Shown here one piece after another: positions 9,585 to 18,688 of a DNA stretch of 64,000 nucleotides. The translations under genes and the position numbers were made by a program. Position 1 is the stretch's first letter, and each line of letters starts with the position of its first letter. The notes beneath the pieces were generated by a model. That model saw only the letters and a program-made list of their open reading frames with translations, did no database searches and was not told where the DNA came from. The stretch comes from Campylobacter concisus (GTDB lineage: Bacteria > Campylobacterota > Campylobacteria > Campylobacterales > Campylobacteraceae), in NCBI RefSeq assembly GCF_003048595.2, contig NZ_CP049270.1:1426001-1490000 (forward strand), read 5' to 3'.

Positions 9585-10903
9585 GCCTTTACTCCGATTT
9601 GGAAATATTTAAATCCGTGTTCGGTTAAAATTTTAGCATTGTATTGGTTGCGTCCGTCAAATATGACAGCATTTTTTAACCTTTGTTTAATCTCCATAAA
9701 ATCAGGCGATCTAAACTCGCTCCACTCAGTCACAAGCACCATAGCATCGGCGTTATCAAGCGCATCGTACTTATTTTTAGCATATTTTATATCTAAATTT
9801 GGTATATATTTTTTAGCTTCTTCGCTTGATTTAGGATCATATGCCACCACTTTTGCGCCAGCTTCGTCTAAAAGCTTTATCAATGTTATCGAGCTAGCCT
9901 CGCGCATATCGTCTGTGTTTGGCTTAAACGCAAGCCCCCAAAACGCAATTGTCTTGCCCTTTAGATCGCCGCCAAAAAAGTTATAAATTTTCTCAAACAG
10001 CACTCTTTTTTGAGCCTTATTTCTTGACTCGACCGCATTTAAAAGCTCTGGCTCAAAGCCATTTTGTCTGGCGGTATAGATAAGCGCCTCGACGTCTTTT
10101 GGAAAGCAGCTACCGCCGTATCCGCAGCCGGGATATATAAAGCTATATCCGATCCTCGAGTCGCTGCCGATACCTTTTCTTACTAAATTTACATCAGCGC
10201 CCACGCGTTCACAGATATTTGCTATCTCGTTTATGAAGCTTATTTTGGTTGCCAGCATCGAATTTGCAGCGTATTTTGTCATCTCGGCTGACTTTACGTC
10301 CATACAAATGAGCCTGTCATGATTTTTCATAAATGGCTCATAAAGCTCTCTCATCACGCTAAAGCCCCACTCACTACTAGCCCCGATAACTACGCGATCT
10401 GGCTTTAAAAAGTCCTCAACTGCCGCACCCTCTTTTAAAAACTCTGGGTTTGAAACGACTTCAAATTTAACCTCTATATTTCTCTTTTTAAGCTCAGCCT
10501 CGATCACCTCATGCACCTTAGCTCCAGTGCCCACTGGAACGGTTGATTTATCGACTACGATTAGCGGTTTGCTTAAATTTTCTCCGATAGATTTTGCCAC
10601 CGAGAGGACATATTTTAAATCCGCCTGTCCATCAGCGCCCATAGGAGTACCAACTGCGATAAATAGCACATCTGCATGCTCTAGCGCCTCAGTTATCTGC
10701 GTACTAAATTTAAGCGAACCATTTTTGTAGCACTCGCTCACGATATCAGCAAGGCCTGGCTCATATATAGGCACGACACCGTTTTTTAGTGCCTCGATCT
10801 TTTTTTCATCAACATCGACGCAGATCACGCTGTTGCCCATTTTAGCAAAGCATGCACCACTCACTAGTCCAACGTATCCGGTTCCAATCACAGCTACTTT
10901 CAT
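9581..10903 (-). CDS. ugd: UDP-glucose 6-dehydrogenase
   Basis: A 440-residue NAD-dependent dehydrogenase. GTGYVG opens the N-terminal Rossmann domain, GCGYGGSCFPKD carries catalytic Cys266, and the C-terminal UDP-binding domain has GLAFKPNTDDMR. It converts UDP-glucose to UDP-glucuronate with two NAD+. I choose ATG 10903, preceded by AAGGAT at good spacing; an ATG nine codons earlier lacks one and would run into galE. It lies between galE and the ecotin gene. With the UDP-glucuronate 4-epimerase at 13396-14454 it would give UDP-glucuronate and UDP-galacturonate. Confidence 0.95.
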   Translation of the reverse strand: MKVAVIGTGYVGLVSGACFAKMGNSVICVDVDEKKIEALKNGVVPIYEPGLADIVSECYKNGSLKFSTQITEALEHADVLFIAVGTPMGADGQADLKYVLSVAKSIGENLSKPLIVVDKSTVPVGTGAKVHEVIEAELKKRNIEVKFEVVSNPEFLKEGAAVEDFLKPDRVVIGASSEWGFSVMRELYEPFMKNHDRLICMDVKSAEMTKYAANSMLATKISFINEIANICERVGADVNLVRKGIGSDSRIGYSFIYPGCGYGGSCFPKDVEALIYTARQNGFEPELLNAVESRNKAQKRVLFEKIYNFFGGDLKGKTIAFWGLAFKPNTDDMREASSITLIKLLDEAGAKVVAYDPKSSEEAKKYIPNLDIKYAKNKYDALDNADAMVLVTEWSEFRSPDFMEIKQRLKNAVIFDGRNQYNAKILTEHGFKYFQIGVKA

Positions 10904-10911
10904 GCTTATCC

Positions 10912-11895
10912 TTAAATTTTCTTTTCCCATTCAAGGGCGGTTTTTATGATGAGCGCTAGATCGTCTCTTTTTGGCTTCCAGCTTGTTAGCGAGCGCAGTT
11001 TACTTGCGTTTGAGATAAGGATAGCTGGGTCGCCATCCCTTCTTGGCGCATTTAGCACTTTAAAATTTACTCCGCTTACTTTTTTTGCAGTTTCGATGAC
11101 CTCTTTTACGCTAAATCCTCTGCCATATCCCACGTTAAAAGTTTCGCTGCCATTTTTACCAATATACTCTAGTGCGCTAATGTGAGCATCTGCTAGGTCA
11201 CTAACGTGAATGTAGTCTCTTACGCATGTGCCATCTTTTGTCGCGTAGTCATCACCAAAAATACCCATACTCTCGCGCTTGCCAAGTATAGTTTGCACAG
11301 CCACCTTGATAAGGTGCGTGGCATTTGGATAGTTTTGACCGATAAGCCCATCTTCGTCTGCGCCTGCCACGTTGAAATAACGTAAAATCGCAAATTTAAA
11401 ATTTTTATTTGAAGCGGCGTAGTCTTTGATGATCTGCTCGCTCATAAGCTTGCTTCTGCCGTATGGATTTATCGGATTTGTAGGCGTTGTTTCGCTTACT
11501 TCTGCCACGTCTGGCTCGCCGTAAACTGCGGCAGTTGAGCTAAATATAAATTTATTTACATTGTAAGTTTTTGCGTATCTTAGTACTCTTGCGACGTTTG
11601 CGGTGTTATTTAGATAGTATTTTAGTGGCTCACTCATACTCTCAAAGACCTCGATAAACGCTGCAAAATGGATGATCGCATCAAATTTGCCGTTTGCAAA
11701 AATTTCGCTTAGATCATCCTCTAAATTTGCGTTTATAAATTTAAAATTTCCTATCTTTTTAAGTGCGTCAAGTGCTTTTTGTGAGCCTTTGCAGAGATTG
11801 TCGATGATGGTTATCTCATCCTTGCCTTGTTTTAAAAGTGCTTTTACTACGTGGCTGCCGATGTATCCAGCACCACCTGTTATTAAAATCTTCAA
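10912..11895 (-). CDS. galE: UDP-hexose/HexNAc 4-epimerase (GalE/Gne)
   Basis: A 327-residue extended short-chain dehydrogenase. It has GGAGYIGSH at the N-terminus, the Y-x3-K pair in YGRSK, and FGDDYATKDGTCVRDYIHV, all very close to C. jejuni GalE/Gne. That enzyme interconverts UDP-Glc/UDP-Gal and UDP-GlcNAc/UDP-GalNAc and opens the C. jejuni pgl locus, as here. I prefer the TTG at 11895, since GAAAGG lies 7 bases upstream and the product then begins KILITGG like its relatives. An ATG five codons earlier (11910) has no visible ribosome binding site. It is the first gene of the operon that runs to pglJ. Confidence 0.95.
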   Translation of the reverse strand: MKILITGGAGYIGSHVVKALLKQGKDEITIIDNLCKGSQKALDALKKIGNFKFINANLEDDLSEIFANGKFDAIIHFAAFIEVFESMSEPLKYYLNNTANVARVLRYAKTYNVNKFIFSSTAAVYGEPDVAEVSETTPTNPINPYGRSKLMSEQIIKDYAASNKNFKFAILRYFNVAGADEDGLIGQNYPNATHLIKVAVQTILGKRESMGIFGDDYATKDGTCVRDYIHVSDLADAHISALEYIGKNGSETFNVGYGRGFSVKEVIETAKKVSGVNFKVLNAPRRDGDPAILISNASKLRSLTSWKPKRDDLALIIKTALEWEKKI

Positions 11896-11922
11896 GTTTA
11901 AGCCTTTCATAAAAAGTGGTTA

Positions 11923-11928
11923 ATTTTA
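11923..11928 (-). promoter_or_regulatory. Possible -10 element of the galE-pgl operon
   Basis: Read on the minus strand the sequence is TTTTTGATAAAATTAACC, with a TAAAAT-like -10 box in a T-rich context typical of Campylobacter sigma-70 promoters. It lies about 28 bases before the TTG start of galE, in the 64-base gap after ligE. No better candidate is seen in that gap. Weak evidence. Confidence 0.35.
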
Positions 11929-11974
11929 TCAAAAATAGGGTAAAGCAAAAGTAAAGCAAGCCTTTGAATGAAAT

Positions 11975-12832
11975 TTAATCCTCTCTAACCCTCAAAAATA
12001 TAGGAAATCTTGGCTTGCCATTAGAGGTTAAATTTTGAAATTTATATGTGATTATGGAGCCTATCTTTGGGGGATTTGTGCGTTGCTCGTCGCTTAGTCC
12101 TGAGCCTATTTTAAAGATAGTGCCAGCTTTTGGCTCGCCATCCTTGCCGCCAAGCGCCCTGCAAGTGAGCGAGCCAGCAAGATTAGCGTATTTGCCGCTG
12201 CCTTTATTTATGGAGACTACCTCGCACTCGGCGTCTGTAAATTTCTTAAATTTAAGTGCATTTTTGCTTCGTTTTCGCTCATACGGCGCATTTGGCTCAC
12301 GCACGACTGCTCCCTCTCCACCCTTTACAATAATATCCTCTGTAAATTTTAAAAACTGGGCATTATCACGCATTTTTATCTGTTTTATGATGATCAAATT
12401 TTGATTTGGCTCATTTTTTAGAAATTTAGCCAAAACTTCAAGTCTGGTAAGCAAGCCACCACTCGCCTCAGGCACATCAAAAACGTGAAATTTTAGCCTG
12501 TTCCATGCCTTTTCGTCTGGCAGCTTATCCATCACGGTAGCTTGAATTTCTTCAAATTTAAGCTCTTTTGCGTAAAGCTCGCCATCAAGTGCAAATTTTG
12601 GGAAATTTTTAGTAAAACTTAGCGGTGCATTCAGTTTTTTACCCTGCCTTGAGAGTAAATTCTCTCCGTCCCAGTAGGCACGCACACCATCAAGCTTCTC
12701 GCTAGCCAGCCAGCCTGAGACGTTTTGCTCTTTATACTCGCTAAGGCGCAGCAAGTCAAGAGAAAATGCAAAATTTAAAAGGAGTAAAACCGCAAAAATT
12801 ATTCTGATCAGGCTTTTACCTTGCAAAAACAA
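11975..12832 (-). CDS. ligE: Exported ATP-dependent DNA ligase (LigE type)
   Basis: About 285 residues. A basic, hydrophobic leader (residues 5-24) is followed by a minimal ligase: adenylation-domain motif I EKLDGVRA with the nucleotidyl Lys46, LDGELY (motif III), GGEGAVVR (motif IV) and LKFKKF (motif V), then a small OB domain. This is the short LigE architecture, which is usually periplasmic and thought to act on incoming or extracellular DNA. The start is uncertain because only TTG codons (12832, 12826) are available and the frame overlaps the end of tag by about 25 bases. The dependence of this family on ATP is known; the role is inferred. Confidence 0.85.
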   Translation of the reverse strand: MFLQGKSLIRIIFAVLLLLNFAFSLDLLRLSEYKEQNVSGWLASEKLDGVRAYWDGENLLSRQGKKLNAPLSFTKNFPKFALDGELYAKELKFEEIQATVMDKLPDEKAWNRLKFHVFDVPEASGGLLTRLEVLAKFLKNEPNQNLIIIKQIKMRDNAQFLKFTEDIIVKGGEGAVVREPNAPYERKRSKNALKFKKFTDAECEVVSINKGSGKYANLAGSLTCRALGGKDGEPKAGTIFKIGSGLSDEQRTNPPKIGSIITYKFQNLTSNGKPRFPIFLRVRED

Positions 12833-13386
12833 TAGTCCAGATGATCGTCTACAACGCCCACACTTTGCAAAAAAGCATAGGTGCTAACAGAGCCTAAAAA
12901 TTTAAACTCTCGCTTTTTTAGCTCCTTTGCCACAAAGTCCGACATAGGCGTAGTAGCTGGCACTTGTTTGACATCTTGATAGTGATTTATGATCTGTTTG
13001 CCGTCAAATTTGGGATCAAATTTTCTTAGCAAATGCCCCCACAGATACTCGTAAAAGCTGCCAAATTCTTTGGTTACGGATAAAAATGCAAGGGCGTTTA
13101 CAGAAAGCGATTTTAGTTTTAAGCGGTTTCTGATCAACCTCTCATTTTGCATAAATTTCGCTATTTCGTCCTCACCGTAAAGCTTGATCTTCTCTGGATC
13201 AAAGCCATCAAACGCCTCTCTCATAGCCTCTCTTTTTTGAAGCACCCCATGCCACGAAAGTCCCGCCTGAAAGCCCTCCAGAACTATCATTTCGAAAAAT
13301 TTTCTATCATCTTTTACGACTTTGCCCCACTCATTATCGTGGTAAGCTATGTCAGGCTCGCCTTTGGCCCATTCACATCGCCTCAT
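12808..13386 (-). CDS. tag: DNA-3-methyladenine glycosylase I
   Basis: A 192-residue Tag-family glycosylase that removes 3-methyladenine from alkylated DNA. The N-terminal RRCEWAKG and YHDNEWG and the C-terminal HLDYC give the zinc ligands Cys4, His16, His182 and Cys186, in the spacing of E. coli Tag. GFQAGLSW is the family's signature helix. The gene overlaps ligE downstream, so two DNA-repair type genes form a small cassette between the epimerase and galE. Confidence 0.95.
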   Translation of the reverse strand: MRRCEWAKGEPDIAYHDNEWGKVVKDDRKFFEMIVLEGFQAGLSWHGVLQKREAMREAFDGFDPEKIKLYGEDEIAKFMQNERLIRNRLKLKSLSVNALAFLSVTKEFGSFYEYLWGHLLRKFDPKFDGKQIINHYQDVKQVPATTPMSDFVAKELKKREFKFLGSVSTYAFLQSVGVVDDHLDYCFCKVKA

Positions 13387-13395
13387 CTGCTTTCC

Positions 13396-14454
13396 TTAAA
13401 TTTTAACTCCGTAAAACTCGCAATACCACTCGACAAATTTAGCCACGCCGTCGTTTACTTTTGTATTTGGCTTGTAGTCAAAGTCAGCCACCAAATCACT
13501 CACATCAGCAAATGTTGCTGGCACGTCGCCTGCTTGAAGTGGGAGAAAATTTTTCTTGATCTCACGGCCGATCTTTATCTCAACTGCCTTGATGTAGTCC
13601 ATGAGCTCGACTGGGCTATTGTTACCGATATTATAGACCTTAAAAGGCGCTTTTGAAGTGGCAGGATCTGGGTGTTTAGCATCCCAAGATGGATTTGGCT
13701 TAGCAGGGTTGTCTATGCATTTAATGATACCCTTTACGATGTCGTCCACGTAGGTAAAGTCGCGCTTCATCTTGCCGTAGTTGAAAACATCGATGCTCTT
13801 ATCTTTAAGCGCAGCATCAACAAACAAAAATAGTGCCATATCAGGGCGTCCCCATGGTCCATACACCGTAAAAAAGCGAAGTCCGGTCGTTGGCACGTTA
13901 AATAGATGGCTATAAGTGTGTGCCATCATCTCGTTGCTCTTTTTAGTCGCTGCGTATAGGCTTATAGGGTGATTTACCGCCTCATGCGTAGAAAACGGCA
14001 TGTTTTCATTTAGACCATAAACCGAGCTAGAGCTTGCATAGACTAAATTTTTGATCTCATTGTGACGGCAGCACTCGAGGATGTTCACAAAGCCCGTGAT
14101 ATTGCTATCAATGTAAGCTTTTGGGTTTATTAACGAGTAGCGAACGCCAGCTTGTGCGGCTAAATTTACCACTACGTCAAATTTCTCTTTGGCAAAAAGC
14201 TCTTTCATTGTCTTTTCATCAGCGAGATCTGCTTTTATAAATTTTAAATTTGGATGCGTTTTTGAGACGATAAGCTTGCCATAATCTATCTCGCTAGTCT
14301 CAAAGCCAGCCGTTTTTAGGCGCGCGAGCTTTAAATTTACGTCATAATAGTCATTTATCACGTCATATCCGACAACCTCGTCGCCCCTTTTTACTAGGGC
14401 ATTTGCAAGGTGAAATCCTATAAATCCAGCTGTTCCAGTTACTAAAATTTTCAT
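13396..14454 (-). CDS. UDP-glucuronate 4-epimerase-like SDR protein
   Basis: A 352-residue extended short-chain dehydrogenase with GTAGFIG at 7-13, VNLAAQAGVRYS, the YAATK catalytic pair and FTVYGPWGRPDMA. This last block is characteristic of the UDP-glucuronate 4-epimerases (LpsL/CapI), which make UDP-galacturonate. It pairs logically with the Ugd encoded about 2.5 kb downstream and would feed either the N-glycan or LPS. Nine bases separate it from tag, and the AAAGGAAA before the ATG is a good ribosome binding site. The family is firm and the substrate is inferred. Confidence 0.88.
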   Translation of the reverse strand: MKILVTGTAGFIGFHLANALVKRGDEVVGYDVINDYYDVNLKLARLKTAGFETSEIDYGKLIVSKTHPNLKFIKADLADEKTMKELFAKEKFDVVVNLAAQAGVRYSLINPKAYIDSNITGFVNILECCRHNEIKNLVYASSSSVYGLNENMPFSTHEAVNHPISLYAATKKSNEMMAHTYSHLFNVPTTGLRFFTVYGPWGRPDMALFLFVDAALKDKSIDVFNYGKMKRDFTYVDDIVKGIIKCIDNPAKPNPSWDAKHPDPATSKAPFKVYNIGNNSPVELMDYIKAVEIKIGREIKKNFLPLQAGDVPATFADVSDLVADFDYKPNTKVNDGVAKFVEWYCEFYGVKI

Positions 14455-14499
14455 ATTTTTCCTTTCATTTTTGGCTTATTTTAGTGCAAAAATATAAAT

Positions 14500-15213
14500 T
14501 TACGTATTTAGATCAGGGTAGTCCCAAGCGTTAAATTCAGCTTTCAAATCGTCATTTTCCCAACCTTTGCAACATAACCACTCAAGCCCTGCACGTCTTT
14601 CCATAACGACCTCTTCGTCAAGTCCAGCAACCTTTTTACCGTTTATCCTTGCGTCCACACATGCCCAGTGGTAGCGATAAACTAGGTCAAGTTTGCTTAA
14701 AATTTCATCTAAACTGCGCAGTTTTGAGCGGTTTTTGAGCCCACCCTCTTTAAAGACATCCATTACAAAATCACAGTCGCAAATTTTATCCATTTCACCG
14801 ATATCTTCAGCTATGCCAAGCGCCCAAAGCAAGATCCAAAGCGACTCATACTTCCAGCCCATATTTACGGCCAAATTTATATCAGCCCTGCCCTCTACGA
14901 CCTCTTTTTCTTTTACACTTAGATTACCATAAAAATCGCCCAAAAAGTCTTTAGCCCAGGCTATCTCATCTTCACTTAGGTGGCCATTGTCGCGGATAGT
15001 GCAAGCACACATAATGGCCGTAAATGAGCAAACCGCACGAGCAATGATCTCATCAACGCTTCTTGGCGTAACTTCACTATTGTCATACCTTAGTGGCAGG
15101 CTCTCAAGCACAGCCACACCCTCTTTTTTTAAAATTTTTATACTCTCATCTTTTCTTTGTTGTGCTGTTTTTGGCATATCCGCACCTTTTTTAAAAATAT
15201 CAAACACTCCCAT
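14500..15213 (-). CDS. DUF4272-family protein
   Basis: A 237-residue soluble protein without signal peptide or membrane span. After a short lysine-rich head, R-x2-ESIKILKKEG, the LESLP segment and RSVDEIIARAVC match the DUF4272 family, as does the C-terminal VVMERRAGLEWL. The function of the family is not known. Its ATG is preceded by GGATAAAA and it lies two bases after the mqo stop, so the two are probably cotranscribed. No enzymatic motif is visible. Confidence 0.7.
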   Translation of the reverse strand: MGVFDIFKKGADMPKTAQQRKDESIKILKKEGVAVLESLPLRYDNSEVTPRSVDEIIARAVCSFTAIMCACTIRDNGHLSEDEIAWAKDFLGDFYGNLSVKEKEVVEGRADINLAVNMGWKYESLWILLWALGIAEDIGEMDKICDCDFVMDVFKEGGLKNRSKLRSLDEILSKLDLVYRYHWACVDARINGKKVAGLDEEVVMERRAGLEWLCCKGWENDDLKAEFNAWDYPDLNT

Positions 15214-15215
15214 TT

Positions 15216-16562
15216 TTATCCAAAAAACTCAGCGTTAAATTTCTCTTCGTTAAAATTTTTACCTAAAAATTTACAGGCTTCGATCATATCAGTTCTTGCT
15301 ATTTCAAAGCAACTCGTAGCCCCAGGGCTTGGAGTCATATTAAAACTTATGCCCTCGCCTGTGCTTATCTTGCCCTCGCCAAGCTCAAGGCACTTTTTAT
15401 TACGGTCAATAACTTGCGGTCTTACGCCGCCAAAATTTATAGCATAGCTCAGATCGTTTTCACTTAGGCTTGGCACGATCTTTCTAGCATCTTTTACAAA
15501 TTCTTTTTTATTGATAAATGGCACTTCAAATAAGAAATTTCTTAAAATATAAGATCTGATGTCGCTATCTTTTAAGAGATTTGTAAAGACTTCAAAGACG
15601 TTTTTATCAAATTTTAGGCATTTACAAAAGTCAAAAAAGCTTGAACAGCCGTGGTATCTCTCTAGTTTTGGTATGACTAGAGCTGTTGGTCCAAAGCGAG
15701 TGTTGCCGTTAGCTAAGATATCTGGATCGCCATGAAGCGCGGCAAATGGTAGCTTATCGTTTTGCACCATATAAACTTTGCCGTTTAGCAGGCGTTTTTT
15801 TGCGAAATAAAAGCTTCCAGCAACGGGCAGCGTGCTAAGATGAAGCCCATAACCCATTTTGTGAGCCAAAAATAGCGAGTGTCCTCCAGCATCTACTACA
15901 ACGTAGTTTGCAGTGATCACTTCGCCATCATTTATCTTTATGTGAAATGTATCGCCCGCCTTTTTTATATCAGTCACTTCTGAGTTTAGACTGATCTCAT
16001 AGCCATCTGCGCCTAAATTTATGGCATTTTGCACAAGTGAGTTTGCTAAGCCACCAAAGTCCATTGTCGTAAACTGCCCATTTTGCGTGCCTATGGCGAT
16101 GATGTTTTCTGGCCTCTCATTGCCATTTGCGTCAAAAACGACGTTTGGCTCGATCTGTTTTAACTTCTCTTTGTCATAAATTTCAAGGTAAGGAAAAAGC
16201 TCTTTAAAACTCTCATATCTCTCTTTCATGCGCTCTACTTCGGCATCTCCGATAGCTAGTGCCATTTTTTGATGAGCGAACATATATTTGCCATCAAGAT
16301 TGTATTTTAGGGCATATTTTACTGGCATATTTGCCACACGAGAGACTTTTTTTGCTTTTTCTAGCGTGTAGTTTGTCTCGATATCGCCACAATGAATGGT
16401 TTGTGAGTTACCTTTGCCGTTTGAATTTAGAGTAGCTACGCCGTCATATTTTTCTAAAAGTGCAACCTTTTTTATATCACTAAATGCAGCCAACTCGTAA
16501 AAGAGCGCCGTTCCACTAATGCCTGCTCCGATAATTACCACTTCAAAGTGCTTCTGCCTCAT
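15216..16562 (-). CDS. mqo: Malate:quinone oxidoreductase
   Basis: A 448-residue FAD-dependent, membrane-associated dehydrogenase. The FAD-binding GAGISG is at 12-17, LEKYDGVATLNSNGKGNSQTIH is the Mqo signature near residue 40, and the C-terminal SPGATSCFEIA closes the FAD site. It oxidises malate to oxaloacetate and passes electrons to the quinone pool, replacing NAD-malate dehydrogenase in Campylobacter. I choose ATG 16562, with GGGAG six bases upstream, over a TTG four codons earlier that includes the ribosome binding site. It probably heads a two-gene unit with the DUF4272 gene. Confidence 0.95.
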   Translation of the reverse strand: MRQKHFEVVIIGAGISGTALFYELAAFSDIKKVALLEKYDGVATLNSNGKGNSQTIHCGDIETNYTLEKAKKVSRVANMPVKYALKYNLDGKYMFAHQKMALAIGDAEVERMKERYESFKELFPYLEIYDKEKLKQIEPNVVFDANGNERPENIIAIGTQNGQFTTMDFGGLANSLVQNAINLGADGYEISLNSEVTDIKKAGDTFHIKINDGEVITANYVVVDAGGHSLFLAHKMGYGLHLSTLPVAGSFYFAKKRLLNGKVYMVQNDKLPFAALHGDPDILANGNTRFGPTALVIPKLERYHGCSSFFDFCKCLKFDKNVFEVFTNLLKDSDIRSYILRNFLFEVPFINKKEFVKDARKIVPSLSENDLSYAINFGGVRPQVIDRNKKCLELGEGKISTGEGISFNMTPSPGATSCFEIARTDMIEACKFLGKNFNEEKFNAEFFG

Positions 16563-16664
16563 TTTTTCTCCCAAAAAAGTTTAGTCGCCAAAATGATACT
16601 ATATTAATTTTAAAACAAACAGCATGGTGAAAAAAGCTAGAATTTTTATATAAAAGAGAAATTT

Positions 16665-16684
16665 GGCAAGGCTTTCACCTTGCC
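16665..16684 (-). terminator. Intrinsic terminator after the TonB-dependent receptor gene
   Basis: A perfect 7-bp stem (GGCAAGG/CCTTGCC) with a 6-base loop lies 7 bases past the receptor gene. On the minus strand it is followed by AAATTTCTCTTTT. It fits a factor-independent terminator for the receptor gene and insulates it from mqo downstream. Confidence 0.65.
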
Positions 16685-16690
16685 TTGAAG

Positions 16691-18688
16691 TTAAAATTTA
16701 TAAGATACGTTTACTTTGAAATTTCTACCCGGCTCCCAGTCTACATAGTCTGGATTGCCTGTATAATCAGCCATTCTTTGAGACTGCGAAGCATAAGTTT
16801 TATTAAAGAGGTTGTAAATTCCAGCATTTATCTCAAGTCCTTTAAATTTACCGCTACTTGGCGTATAGCTAGCGTAGATATCGCTAACTGCATAGCTTGG
16901 TATCTTGGCATTTTCATTATCGCTAGCTGATATGGTATTTTTTGAAGCGAAGTAGATTAGGTTGTAGCCTATTAGCGTATCAATGCTAGAAAATGCATAC
17001 TCTGCATTAAATGTATATTTGTCGCCCTGATCGCGGTAGCCAATGACGTTTGAGGTATAGTAACTAGTGGCACTTTTAGCAACCCTATCTTTATATTTTA
17101 CATTTTGATGAGTGTAGCTAGCAGCTAGGCTTAGTGCGTCTAAATTTAGCCTTGCAAGTAGCTCAACGCCACTTATATCAGCACCACCAGCGTTTTTTCT
17201 AGTCATGATCGGATTTGTTCTACCACCTGCTGCGTTGTTATCGACTATTAAATTTTTATATTTTGTCATGAAGTATTTTGCAGAGAGGCTGTATGAGCTA
17301 GCTTCACTTATATCCCCATGGTATTTAAGGCCAGTTTCATAGCTATTGCCAGTTGTAGGTTTCAGATCTTTGTTAGCTTCCCAGCTTCTGCTTCCGCCTG
17401 CCATCATAGACTCCATGACGTCAGGTCCTCTAAAGACCCTCGCATAGCTTGCAAACGCATGTAGCCCTTTAAGGATCTCATAGTCAAGCGCAAGCGCTGG
17501 GGTAAATTCGTTAAATTTATAGGTATAACTCTTTACATTTCCGGCTCTGCCGTCGTAACTTTTTAGCTCATGACGAGTGTATCTGATGCCTGGAGTAACA
17601 GTTAACGAACTAAAATTTAGCGCATCTTCTGCATAGATTGAGTAGTTATTTACCTTTTCAGGATAGTGATTATTTGGCTTGTTAAAATTTTTACTTTGGT
17701 AAAACTCAGCACCATATCTAAATGTCTGCGTCAAAGCGCCGGTCTCGACTATACTCTTAGCCTTTGCATTTATGCCGTTTGTCTTTACGCCTAAAATTTT
17801 TAAGACTGGGTCATCTTTTTTGTGCTCGGTGTTGTATACTGTTACATCTAAATTTAGAAGATCACTTGGTTTGTACTCATATTTTAGCGTTGTAGTATCA
17901 CGTTCATATTTTCGGTTATCAACAGGAAATTGACCAGTGTACCAGCTGCCAAACTCGGCTCTCATAGGATACATGCCCTTAAATTCATTGTGCTCTCTTG
18001 AAATAGAAATTCTATGCGCATCAAGGAAGCTGTACCCAAGCTTTAAAAGATAGCTAAGGTCATTTCCGTCACCGCCTATCTTTCTTTTATTACCGCTTTT
18101 GCCGTAGTCGTAGCCCTTGTGATTAATAGCGGCTATAAAGTCGAGCCCATCAACTGGAGCCGTAAAGAGCATAAGACCTTGAGAAAATTCGCTGTTATTT
18201 GAGGCGTAGCCTGTCTTTATCTTTGCACCGATGATCTCACCACTTTCTAGCAAGTCTTTTGCGTCAACCGTTTTAAAGGCGACCGAGCCACCAAGTGCGC
18301 CTGAGCCATTTACTACTGACCTTGAGCCAACTTCGACATCAACGGCTTTTATAAGATCTGGATCGATTAGTAAGTCAGCGTTGTGGTGAAATGTATTTCC
18401 GTTTTGTTTAGCACCATCTATCGTGATATTTAGACCGCGGTCGCTAACGCCTCTCATGTAAATTTTTTGGTTCATGCCGTTTGTGCCGCCCACATAAACG
18501 CCAGGGATGTCTCTCATCACGTCTTTTGCTAGGCCAGCATTTCTGGTTGAAATTTTGATGTCATCAACGCCATATCCGCCACTGCTACTTGTTACCTCAA
18601 CTCCGCTTAATACGCTCTCGTCTGCCCCATTTGCACAAACTGCTATGCTTGCTGCAAGAGAGAGTTTAAATAAGCTTTTAAATCTCAT
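16691..18688 (-). CDS. TonB-dependent outer-membrane receptor (iron/haem type)
   Basis: A 665-residue outer-membrane receptor. It has a signal peptide of about 22 residues, a plug domain (AGLAKDVMRDIPGVYVGG, then MRGVSDRGLNITIDG) and a 22-strand beta-barrel that ends in the aromatic VNVSYKF. FRGPDVMESM followed by LKPTTGNSYETG corresponds to the FRAP/NPNL-type loop region common in haem and siderophore receptors. Such receptors import chelated metal using TonB energy. The ribosome binding site AGGAGG is strong, and a long AT-rich region upstream suggests control by iron. Which ligand it takes cannot be told. It is a single-gene unit. Confidence 0.88.
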   Translation of the reverse strand: MRFKSLFKLSLAASIAVCANGADESVLSGVEVTSSSGGYGVDDIKISTRNAGLAKDVMRDIPGVYVGGTNGMNQKIYMRGVSDRGLNITIDGAKQNGNTFHHNADLLIDPDLIKAVDVEVGSRSVVNGSGALGGSVAFKTVDAKDLLESGEIIGAKIKTGYASNNSEFSQGLMLFTAPVDGLDFIAAINHKGYDYGKSGNKRKIGGDGNDLSYLLKLGYSFLDAHRISISREHNEFKGMYPMRAEFGSWYTGQFPVDNRKYERDTTTLKYEYKPSDLLNLDVTVYNTEHKKDDPVLKILGVKTNGINAKAKSIVETGALTQTFRYGAEFYQSKNFNKPNNHYPEKVNNYSIYAEDALNFSSLTVTPGIRYTRHELKSYDGRAGNVKSYTYKFNEFTPALALDYEILKGLHAFASYARVFRGPDVMESMMAGGSRSWEANKDLKPTTGNSYETGLKYHGDISEASSYSLSAKYFMTKYKNLIVDNNAAGGRTNPIMTRKNAGGADISGVELLARLNLDALSLAASYTHQNVKYKDRVAKSATSYYTSNVIGYRDQGDKYTFNAEYAFSSIDTLIGYNLIYFASKNTISASDNENAKIPSYAVSDIYASYTPSSGKFKGLEINAGIYNLFNKTYASQSQRMADYTGNPDYVDWEPGRNFKVNVSYKF

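Noticed and set aside
12048-12404. 118-codon plus-strand ORF across ligE
   Set aside because: Lies fully opposite a gene with clear ligase motifs; no start signal and no recognisable protein.
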